Shown in pieces: positions 57,506 to 64,000 of a stretch of DNA of 64,000 nt (position 1 is its first letter; each line of letters begins with the position of its first letter). This stretch comes from DASUWK01 sp036378435. GTDB taxonomy: Bacteria > Chloroflexota > Dormibacteria > Dormibacterales > Dormibacteraceae. A program made the translations under genes and the position numbers. The DNA lies in assembly GCA_036378435.1 (NCBI GenBank), contig DASUWK010000023.1, positions 1 to 64,000 on the forward strand. Direction: 5' to 3'. Below the pieces are notes generated by a model. It had not been told where the DNA came from. It ran no database searches and saw only the letters and a list, made by a program, of their open reading frames with translations.

Positions 57506-58165
57506 ATGACGCGAGAGCTTTTCGAACGCGAGCTCGTCACGCTCCGCGAGACGCTGCTCGAGATGGGCAGCAAGGTCGAATCCCAGATCGCGGACGCGGC
57601 CACGGCGATGCAGAAGCGGGACTCGCAGCTCGCTGACCGCGTACGCAACGACGACCGGCTGCTCAACGAGCTGTTCGTGCGCATCCGCGAGGAGGCGCTG
57701 GTGACGATCGCGCGGCAGCAGCCGGTGGCGCGCGACCTGCGCCTGCTGATGGGCTTCGTCTACATCGCCTCGGAGCTCGAGCGGATCGGCGACTACGCGG
57801 TGCGGATCGCGCGGATGACCTCGACCCTCGTCCAGCTCCCGACGGTGCCGATGCGCGCCGAGTTCGGCCTCATGGCCCACCTCGCCATCCGCCAGGTGCA
57901 CGACATCCTCGACGCGCTGATCGAGATGGATGAGCAGGTGGCGCAGCAGGTCGCGGGGCGGGACGACGAGATCGACCGCCTGTACCACCGCCTCTTCGAG
58001 GACCTGGTCCACGAGATGGCGCTCGCCGACGACTCCGACCAGACGCTGGCGCTGACCACGCTGATCCTGATCGCGCACAACCTGGAGCGCATCGCCGACC
58101 GCGTGACGAACGTGGCCGAAGACATCGTCTTCCTCGAGACCGGCCAGGTCGTGGAGCTCGGTTGA
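57506..58165 (+). CDS. phoU: PhoU, regulator of Pst and PhoR
   Basis: A 219-residue all-helical protein with two PhoU repeats: MTRELFERELVTLRETLLEMGSKVE and repeated E(x)3D(x)3R-like metal motifs (SELERIGDYAVRIAR near 93; HNLERIADRVTNVAEDI near 193). PhoU links Pst transport to PhoR signalling. 7 bases after pstB; its stop overlaps the phoB start by 4 bases. Confidence 0.95.
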   Translation: MTRELFERELVTLRETLLEMGSKVESQIADAATAMQKRDSQLADRVRNDDRLLNELFVRIREEALVTIARQQPVARDLRLLMGFVYIASELERIGDYAVRIARMTSTLVQLPTVPMRAEFGLMAHLAIRQVHDILDALIEMDEQVAQQVAGRDDEIDRLYHRLFEDLVHEMALADDSDQTLALTTLILIAHNLERIADRVTNVAEDIVFLETGQVVELG

Positions 58166-58896
58166 GCGTGAGCGCCGGAAGAGTCCTGGTCGTTGAGGAC
58201 GACGAGGCGATACGCGACGTCGTCAAGTACAACCTGGTGGCCGCGGGCTACGAGGTGATGGAGGCGTCCGACGGCGCGATCGCGCTGCGCACCGCCCGTA
58301 CCGGCCGCCCCGACCTCGTGATCCTCGACCTCATGCTCCCAGGCATGAGCGGCCTCGAGGTCTGCCGCTCGCTGCGCCGGGATTCAGTGGTGCCGATCAT
58401 CATGCTGACCGCGCGTGACAGCGAGACCGACCGCGTAGTCGGCCTGGAGCTCGGCGCCGACGACTACATCACCAAGCCGTTCTCGATGCGGGAGCTGCTG
58501 GCACGGGTCGGCGCCGTCCTGCGCCGGTCCACCGGGGCCGCAGCGCCGACCGAGGTACCGGAGAGGCAGCAGATCGGCTCGTTCACGATCGATCGGGCCG
58601 CGCGCCGCGTGATGCTCGACGGCCTCGAGCTGCAGCTCAGCCGGCGTGAGTTCGACCTCCTCTCCTTCCTGGTCGCCAACCCCGATCGGGTCCACTCGCG
58701 CGACTTCCTGCTCCAGCAGGTCTGGGGCTACGACTTCGGAGGCGACCGCAAGACCGTGGACGTTCATATTCGCTGGCTCCGCGAAAAGCTCGAGGAGCGC
58801 GTCCCCTTCCGCATCGCGACAGTCCGCGGTTCCGGCTACCGCCTCGACCTCCTCGCCACGAGCAGCAACAGCCCGGCCCAGTCGGCGTCGGCGTAA
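58162..58896 (+). CDS. phoB: PhoB/RegX3-type response regulator
   Basis: A 244-residue OmpR-class regulator. Receiver domain at 5-120 with acidic DD (about 14), phospho-accepting aspartate in LVILDLMLPGMSG (about 56) and lysine in ITKPFSMRELLAR; winged helix from about 145 with LQLSRREFDLLSFLVANPDRVHSRDFLLQQVWGYDFGGDRKTVDVHIRWLREKL. TTG 58162 overlaps the phoU stop; GTG 58168 is an alternative. It should bind the CTTnnCC repeats described above. It is encoded far from phoR. Confidence 0.92.
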   Translation: MSVSAGRVLVVEDDEAIRDVVKYNLVAAGYEVMEASDGAIALRTARTGRPDLVILDLMLPGMSGLEVCRSLRRDSVVPIIMLTARDSETDRVVGLELGADDYITKPFSMRELLARVGAVLRRSTGAAAPTEVPERQQIGSFTIDRAARRVMLDGLELQLSRREFDLLSFLVANPDRVHSRDFLLQQVWGYDFGGDRKTVDVHIRWLREKLEERVPFRIATVRGSGYRLDLLATSSNSPAQSASA

Positions 58897-58898
58897 CC

Positions 58899-59834
58899 GT
58901 GGTCGGCGTTCGAGCCCTCGCGGGGGCACGTCAGCAGCGCCCCTCGCTCGACAACTACCAGCGGCTGTTGGTGGCGCTCGGACTGCTGATACCGGCGCTG
59001 CTCGTCCTGATCATCGCGATGCTGTTCATCGGCTCGCGAGAGTCCATGGGCCGCTTCGCGTTCGGCTTCCTCACTGGGCGGACGTGGGATCCGGTGCATC
59101 AGCAGTTCGCCGCCCTTCCCTTCATATACGGCACGTTCGTGAGCAGCCTCATCGCGCTGCTGCTGGCGCTGATCATCGGCGTCGCCGTCGCGATCTTCCT
59201 GGCTGAGCCAGGGCTCGCCTGGCTCAAGGGGCCGATCGGGATCGCCATCGAGCTGCTGGCCGCGATCCCGAGCGTCGTCTACGGGATCTGGGCGCTGTTC
59301 GTGATGGCGCCTTGGGTCTACCTCCACATCTCGAGCGTCCTGGCCGACAAGGCGGGACAGCTGCCCGTTTTCGCGCAGCCCGCCCAGCAGGCGAGCATGC
59401 TCGCCGGCGCCCTGGTTCTAACGGTCATGATCCTGCCGTCGCTGGCCGCCGTCTCGCGCGACGTCATCCGAGCGGTTCCCGGCGCGATGCGTGAAGCCAG
59501 CTACGCCCTGGGCACGACGTGGTGGGAGACCACCTGGCGCGTCGTCCTGCCGGCGGCCCGCGCGGGCATCTTCGGCGCCGTGATCCTTGCCTTCGGGCGG
59601 GCGGTCGGAGAGACGATCGCGGTGACGATGGTGATCGGCAACCGGCCGTTCATCACCGCCTCCGTGGTGCAGCCCGCTTACACCCTCGCCAGCGTGATCG
59701 CCAACGAGTTCGTGGAGGCCACCGGCGGCCTTTACATCTCAGCTCTGATCGAGCTCGGGCTGATCCTGATCCTCCTCACCTTGGTGCTCAACTTCGTGGC
59801 CCTCCTGCTGATCCGATCGGTGACGCGAGAGTGA
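58899..59834 (+). CDS. pstC: Phosphate ABC transporter permease PstC
   Basis: A 311-residue permease with six helices and the large periplasmic loop of PstC (RTWDPVHQQFAALPFIYGTFVSSLIALLLAL); IPSVVYGIWALFVMAPWV near 122 and the coupling loop PGAMREASYALGTTWWETTWRVVLPAARAGI near 195-225. GTG 58899, 2 bases after phoB. Stop overlaps pstA start by 4 bases. Confidence 0.95.
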   Translation: MVGVRALAGARQQRPSLDNYQRLLVALGLLIPALLVLIIAMLFIGSRESMGRFAFGFLTGRTWDPVHQQFAALPFIYGTFVSSLIALLLALIIGVAVAIFLAEPGLAWLKGPIGIAIELLAAIPSVVYGIWALFVMAPWVYLHISSVLADKAGQLPVFAQPAQQASMLAGALVLTVMILPSLAAVSRDVIRAVPGAMREASYALGTTWWETTWRVVLPAARAGIFGAVILAFGRAVGETIAVTMVIGNRPFITASVVQPAYTLASVIANEFVEATGGLYISALIELGLILILLTLVLNFVALLLIRSVTRE

Positions 59835-60685
59835 GGCGCTTCCGCCGCCGCGCCTCCAACGCCGTCGCTCGCGCGATCGTGCTCCTGCTGGCCACGATCG
59901 CGATCGTGCCTCTGCTGCTGGTCCTGGTGTACGTGGTCCGTCAGGGCTTGCCGACGATGCTCGACCTGAACTTCTTCACGCAGTCGGAGCGTCCCGTGGG
60001 CATCCCCGGTGGCGGCGAATCGGCCGCGATCGTCGGGACGCTGGTGATCGTCGGGCTGGCTTCGCTCGCCGCGATCCCGATCGGCGTGCTGGCCGGGTTC
60101 TTCCTCGCGGAGATGGGGAACGGCTGGCTGGGCAGCCAGGTCCGGCTGGCCACCGACGTGCTCGTGGCGGCGCCGTCCATCGCGGTCGGTCTCTTCGCCT
60201 ACACGGCGCTGGTCGCTCCGTTCAAGCACTTCTCGGCCCTTTCGGCCTCGGTGGCGCTCGCCGTGCTGATGCTTCCGATCGTCGCTCGAATCACCGAGGG
60301 CGCCGTGCGCCTGGTGCCGGGAAGCCTGCGCGAATCGGGCGTGGCCCTCGGCCTGCCCCGCTACCGGGTCTCGCTGCAGCTGGTCCTACCGGCGGCGCTG
60401 CCGGGCGTCATCACGGGCGCCTTCCTCGCGGTGGCGCGGGCGGCCGGCGAGACGGCGCCGCTGCTGTTCACGGCCTTCGGCAACCAGCGCGTCGTGTTCG
60501 ACCCGCGGCAGGAGATGGACTCACTGACGCTGGTCGTCTTCCGCAACGCTTTGACGCCATTCCCGCAACTGCAGAACGAGGCCTGGGCGGCCGCCCTGCT
60601 GCTGGTGCTCATCGTGCTGCTCGCCAACCTCACGACGCGGCTCGCCCTCCGGCGCCAGGCGCGCCTCGCGCAGCGCCTGGTCTAG
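59831..60685 (+). CDS. pstA: Phosphate ABC transporter permease PstA
   Basis: A 284-residue permease: FFTQSERPVGIPGGGESAAIVGTLVIVGLASLAAIPIGVLAGFFLAE near 47-95, PSIAVGLFAY and the coupling loop PGSLRESGVALGLPRYRVSLQLVLPAALPGV near 160-190. GTG 59831 (GTGA overlap with pstC). The longer frame upstream is a shadow of pstC. Last gene of the pst operon; an inverted repeat follows within 30 bases. Confidence 0.95.
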   Translation: MRRFRRRASNAVARAIVLLLATIAIVPLLLVLVYVVRQGLPTMLDLNFFTQSERPVGIPGGGESAAIVGTLVIVGLASLAAIPIGVLAGFFLAEMGNGWLGSQVRLATDVLVAAPSIAVGLFAYTALVAPFKHFSALSASVALAVLMLPIVARITEGAVRLVPGSLRESGVALGLPRYRVSLQLVLPAALPGVITGAFLAVARAAGETAPLLFTAFGNQRVVFDPRQEMDSLTLVVFRNALTPFPQLQNEAWAAALLLVLIVLLANLTTRLALRRQARLAQRLV

Positions 60686-60714
60686 CGCCTACCCGCCCGC
60701 GGGCGCCCGCTTAT

Positions 60715-60777
60715 GGGTGATTTGCCGACAAATCACCCGCCGGAGCGCATGCCAGAGCGCCATTTGTCGGCAAATCG
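60715..60777. repeat. Two inverted TTTGCCGACAAA-type palindromes after pstA
   Basis: GGGTGATTTG (60715-60724) pairs exactly with CAAATCACCC (60729-60738) around CCGA. A second copy in reverse orientation, ATTTGTCGGCAAATC, lies at about 60762-60776. The region (60686-60845) between convergent pstA and the MaoC gene has no gene; the structures may be a two-way terminator or operator pair. Confidence 0.6.
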
Positions 60778-60845
60778 CCCCGGTGCGGCAATTACAGCGA
60801 TCGTGCCCGCACTCGCAGGCCCCGCACTCGCCCGCGGGCGGCCGG

Positions 60846-61301
60846 TCAGACGTAGTAGCGGTAGATCGCCTCGGCGACGCAGGCCGGCTTCTCTTTGCCC
60901 TCGAGCTCGAACGTCAGTCCGACCGTGGCCTGTGCGCCGCCCTCGACATCCTCGACCTTGTTCAAGGTGGCGCCTACCCGCAGCTTCGAGCCGACCGGCA
61001 CCGGGGACGGGAAACGCACCTTGTTCAGGCCGTAGTTGATGCCCATCCGGATACCGTCGACGCGCATGACCTGGGCGAAAAGGGGCACCGCGAGCGACAG
61101 CGTCAGGTAGCCGTGCGCGATGGGACCGCCGAAGGGACCGGCCTTCGCGCGCTCCGGGTCGACGTGAATCCACTGGTGATCCCCGGTCGCGTCGGCGAAC
61201 TCGTTGACGCGCTCCTGCGTCACCTCGAGCCAGTCGCTGTACCCGAGGTGATCCCCCACTCGCTGCTTTAGTTCCTCGATACCGGAAATCTTCGTAGCCA
61301 T
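60846..61301 (-). CDS. MaoC-like (R)-specific enoyl-CoA hydratase
   Basis: A 151-residue hotdog-fold hydratase with the R-hydratase motif: VNEFADATGDHQWIHVDPERAKAGPFGGPIAHGYLTLSL, the catalytic aspartate-histidine pair about 39-46. Ends VAEAIYRYYV. Catalyses hydration of trans-2-enoyl-CoA in fatty acid or polyester metabolism. ATG 61301 is preferred; the longer upstream reading is not conserved. A 13-base palindrome overlaps the start. Confidence 0.9.
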   Translation of the reverse strand: MATKISGIEELKQRVGDHLGYSDWLEVTQERVNEFADATGDHQWIHVDPERAKAGPFGGPIAHGYLTLSLAVPLFAQVMRVDGIRMGINYGLNKVRFPSPVPVGSKLRVGATLNKVEDVEGGAQATVGLTFELEGKEKPACVAEAIYRYYV

Positions 61302-61312
61302 ATTGGCAATAT
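61300..61312. promoter_or_regulatory. Palindrome over the MaoC start
   Basis: ATATTGGCAATAT is an exact palindrome with a single central base and includes two bases of the ATG codon (61299-61301). It is an AT-rich spot in GC-rich DNA and lies between two divergent lipid genes, so an operator is possible. Confidence 0.45.
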
Positions 61313-61356
61313 CGCATGAGAGGCAGGGCCGCGGCCGGGACCTAAACTGGTTCGCT

Positions 61357-63726
61357 ATGGCGAGATCGGAGACCCGCCCCGATCGTGTCCAGCAGCCGCA
61401 AGCGGCGCCTCCCGCCGCGGCCGGCCGCGGCAAGGTGCTCCTGAGCTTCGCTCAGACCAAAGCTGAGCGGCGCGCACTCGAGGACTGGCTGCTGCGCGAT
61501 CGCGACGAGGGCGAGCGCGCCCCGGAGATGCTCGAGGCGAGCGATCCAGACCTGGGCGCTCGACTCCGAGAGCGGACCGACGATCCGGAGGTCGTCCCCG
61601 TCCGGGTGGCTTGGCTGCCGATCGACTACTCGGGACCGGCGGTCCACCTGAAGGACATCCTCACCCTCACCAATCCGCGTCATCCCCGACAGCGCCAGCA
61701 GCAGCGGATCCTGCGCACCCACCCGGACCGGGTGCGCGTGCTGCAGGGAGCCGCCGCCAGCGTGAGCGACCTCGGGCGACGCTTCCGCGACTTCAGCGGC
61801 GGCGGATCCGAGACCGAGTTCGCCGCCTTCGTGCGCCGGCAGGGCGTGCTCGCTCTCGATCGCGCGGAGCGCACGATCGTCGGCCAGCGCTACAAGGCGG
61901 CCCGGATGGTACCGGAGGAAGTGCTCGCGAGCGCGCACCTGCGCGATCGTCTGGGGGAGCTCGCGACATCGCTCGGGCGGCCGGCGGCGGACGTCGCGCG
62001 CGAGGCCAAGAAATACCTCGAGGAGATGGCGGCCGAGCACAGCGAGCTGGCGATCGACTCGTGGGAGCAGTTCATACGATTTGTCGTGCGGCAGTACTCG
62101 ATCGATATCGAGACGCAGCAGCTGGAGCGGCTGCGACGGATCGGCGCGCGCCACTCTCTGGCCTACCTGCCGAGCCACCGCAGCTACATGGACCCCTTCA
62201 TCCTGCGCACCGTGCTGCACCGGCACGGGCTCCCGCCCAACCATGTTCTCGGCGGCATCAACGTCGCGTTCTGGCCGATGGGCACCATCGCGCGCCGCAG
62301 CGGCATCGTGTTCATCCGCCGCAGCTACAAGGACAAGCCGGTGTACAGCGTCGTGCTGCGCGAGTACATCAGCTACCTCATCCACAAGCGCTTCAACCTC
62401 GAGTGGTACATCGAGGGCGGCCGCACCCGCACCGGCAAGCTCAGGCCGCCGCGCTACGGCATCTTGGCCTACGTCATCGACGCCCTGCGTCACGGCGCCG
62501 AGGACGACGTCTATGTCGTGCCCACCGCCATCGTCTACGACCAGCTGCCTGAGGTCGGCGACATCGCCTTCGAAGACCAGGGGGGCGAGAAGGAGCGCGA
62601 GAGCTTCAAATGGATGATCGGCTACCTGCGCCGCCAGGCCGAGGTGCAGGGCACGGCCTACGTGCGGTTCGGCGAGCCGCTGTCACTGCGTGAGGCGATC
62701 CTCACGGCCGGCTCCGCCACTTCCGAGAACGGTCACCACCCGCCGGCGCAAGAGCGCGACCTGACGATCGAGAAGGTGGCGTTCGAGATCATGCACCGCA
62801 TCAACCGGGCGACGCCGATCACGCCGCCGGCACTGCTCACGACCGCTCTGCTGGGCATCGCGGACCGCGCGCTCACGCTCGGGGAGCTGCGTCACGTTCT
62901 CGAGCCACTGCTGGACTACGTGACGCGCCGCAACGTGCCGATCACCGAAGACATCCTCCAGCGCGAGGGCGGCCTGCGCGGTCTGCTCGACGCACTGACT
63001 CGCACCGGCTTGGTGACGCTTCACACCGGCGGTCCGGAAGACGCTTGGAGCGTCACGCCCGCGCGTCATCTGGAGGCCGCGTTCTACCGCAACAGCATCG
63101 TCCACTACCTGCTGAACCGCGCGATCGTCGAGCTCATCGCGATGCGCGCCGCGGAGGAGCCGTTCGACGACGCGCTCAGGGAGGCGTGGCACGCCTCCCT
63201 TGAGCTGCGCGACCTGCTGAAGTTCGAGTTCTTCTTCGCGCCCCGCGAGGAGTTCGGGCAGGAGCTGCGCGCGGAGCTCGCGGCCTTCGACCCCGATTGG
63301 GAGACCCGCGGCGCGGAGCAGGAGCAGGTCTGGGACCACCTGACCTCGACGCGCCTTTTCGTGGCCCACCGCGTCCTCGGCCCCTACATCCAGGCCTACT
63401 ACGTGGTCGCCGACCGGCTGGCCGCGCTCGACCCGAGCGAGAAGATCGATGAGAAGGAGTTTGTGAAGCTCTGCATCGGCACGGCGCGCCAGTACCGCGC
63501 GCAGCAGCGCATCTGGTCGAGCGAGGCGATCTCGAAGGAGCTGTTCACGAACGCGCTGCGGCTGGCCGACAACCGCGGGCTGCTGACGCCGGGCGACGAC
63601 GAGCTGCAGGCTCGCCGCAAGGCGCTGGCCACGGAGCTGCGCATCCTGCTGTTCCGCGTGAGGCGCATACGTGACCTGGCGGTGCGCGACCTCGACACAG
63701 TTATCGAAGGCTGGCCCGCGCGATGA
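61357..63726 (+). CDS. plsB: Glycerol-3-phosphate 1-O-acyltransferase PlsB
   Basis: A 789-residue PlsB-type acyltransferase with N-terminal helical extension, then the acyltransferase core: block I SHRSYMD (H-x4-D, about 276-282), block II GTIARRSGIVFIRRSY, block III YIEGGRTRTGKLRPPR (about 355-370) and block IV VPTAIVYDQL. The C-terminal 300 residues match the long helical end of PlsB. First step of phospholipid synthesis. ATG 61357. The TAAACT element 8 bases upstream suggests a short or absent leader. Overlaps the HAD gene by 4 bases. Confidence 0.92.
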   Translation: MARSETRPDRVQQPQAAPPAAAGRGKVLLSFAQTKAERRALEDWLLRDRDEGERAPEMLEASDPDLGARLRERTDDPEVVPVRVAWLPIDYSGPAVHLKDILTLTNPRHPRQRQQQRILRTHPDRVRVLQGAAASVSDLGRRFRDFSGGGSETEFAAFVRRQGVLALDRAERTIVGQRYKAARMVPEEVLASAHLRDRLGELATSLGRPAADVAREAKKYLEEMAAEHSELAIDSWEQFIRFVVRQYSIDIETQQLERLRRIGARHSLAYLPSHRSYMDPFILRTVLHRHGLPPNHVLGGINVAFWPMGTIARRSGIVFIRRSYKDKPVYSVVLREYISYLIHKRFNLEWYIEGGRTRTGKLRPPRYGILAYVIDALRHGAEDDVYVVPTAIVYDQLPEVGDIAFEDQGGEKERESFKWMIGYLRRQAEVQGTAYVRFGEPLSLREAILTAGSATSENGHHPPAQERDLTIEKVAFEIMHRINRATPITPPALLTTALLGIADRALTLGELRHVLEPLLDYVTRRNVPITEDILQREGGLRGLLDALTRTGLVTLHTGGPEDAWSVTPARHLEAAFYRNSIVHYLLNRAIVELIAMRAAEEPFDDALREAWHASLELRDLLKFEFFFAPREEFGQELRAELAAFDPDWETRGAEQEQVWDHLTSTRLFVAHRVLGPYIQAYYVVADRLAALDPSEKIDEKEFVKLCIGTARQYRAQQRIWSSEAISKELFTNALRLADNRGLLTPGDDELQARRKALATELRILLFRVRRIRDLAVRDLDTVIEGWPAR

Positions 63727-64000
63727 GCAAGGTCATCGAGCCGCTCCTGCAGGAGATAGAGGACGGACCGTCCGGGCCGCGAGTAGGCGCCTTCTTCGAC
63801 TTCGACGGCACCCTGATCGCCGGCTACTCGGCGACCGTCTTCCTGCGCGACTCGCTGCTGAAGCGCGAGGTGCAGCCGGAAGCCCTGGCCCGGGCGGCGA
63901 TGGCGGGCCTCGAGATGCGGCTGCGCGGCGCGGACGTCACCAGGCTCATCGAGCTGGCGGCGGTGCACTGGGCCGGGCGGCCCGAGTCCGAGCTCGAGGA
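63723..64000 (+). CDS. HAD-IB hydrolase, cut by window end
   Basis: The first 92 residues of a HAD-superfamily IB hydrolase: AFFDFDGTLIAGYSATVF (motif I with DxDGT, about 24-40). Encoded with a 4-base ATGA overlap after plsB. In actinobacteria such HAD proteins are often fused to a PlsC acyltransferase (1-acylglycerol-3-phosphate), which would fit here, but the remainder is outside the window. Confidence 0.85.
   Translation, partial: MSKVIEPLLQEIEDGPSGPRVGAFFDFDGTLIAGYSATVFLRDSLLKREVQPEALARAAMAGLEMRLRGADVTRLIELAAVHWAGRPESELE

Overview
High-GC bacterial DNA (very roughly 70% G+C by eye) with frequent GTG and TTG starts, very tight packing and many 4-base start/stop overlaps. The gene content points to an Actinomycetota-like soil bacterium: an RskA-type anti-sigma factor with its ECF sigma factor, an ECF42 sigma factor with a DGPF protein, a DUF4383 membrane protein, a secreted protein ending in an LAxTG-type sorting signal, leaderless-looking promoters and a PlsB-type acyltransferase. 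A deep lineage (Thermoleophilia-like) or a neighbour such as Dormibacterota is possible; the window alone cannot decide. No insertion sequence, prophage, CRISPR array or integrase gene was seen, and there is no gene-free stretch above 300 bases.

Layout. 1-9.6 kb: sugar-nucleotide epimerase (cut by the window edge), flippase-like membrane protein, PAS sensor kinase, QsdR-type regulator, SDR, a secreted EXORDIUM-like protein, DUF1028 protein, secreted lipoprotein peptidase, methyltransferase and a helical protein. 9.6-17.1 kb: small envelope proteins, anti-sigma/ECF sigma pair divergent from a Tat-signal peptide gene, DUF4331, TatA and TatC, then two SipW-type surface proteins. 17.3-28.5 kb: TetR/cupin pair, MarR with a clear operator-promoter, and a PEP-dependent dihydroxyacetone (glycerol) module: IclR, DhaM, HPr, enzyme I, DhaL, DhaK and a glycerol facilitator. 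Four loci of a 66-base GC-rich repeat, a tRNA-like remnant and an intact tRNA-Arg lie in this stretch. 28.5-35 kb: complete Liv branched-chain amino acid ABC transporter, AlkA, a 53-residue small protein. 35-42 kb: WYL regulator, a large surface protein, DEAD helicase, ECF42 module. 42-46.4 kb: acyl-CoA ligase, thiolase, DUF35 protein and SDR operon. 46.5-60.7 kb: phosphate region with PPK, CYTH-CHAD, Nudix-phosphatase, ParB-like protein, phospholipase-C-type phosphoesterase, PhoR, PstS, PstB, PhoU, PhoB, PstC and PstA. 60.8-64 kb: MaoC dehydratase, PlsB acyltransferase and a HAD hydrolase cut by the window end.

How the parts work together. The phosphate region is the most coherent system: heptamers of the form CTTnnCC repeated every 11 bases sit exactly 10 bases before a TAnnnT -10 element at pstS and pstB, and a single perfect heptamer has the same spacing at the phosphoesterase gene, so PhoB very probably controls uptake and scavenging together while PPK and CYTH-CHAD handle polyphosphate. 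In the glycerol module, DhaK, DhaL and DhaM phosphorylate dihydroxyacetone with phosphate passed from PEP through a locally encoded enzyme I and HPr; a shared 15-base palindrome at iclR and at the facilitator gene suggests IclR control. The DUF4331 cluster carries its own TatA and TatC next to a small Tat-signal protein, which suggests export of DUF4331 by hitchhiking.
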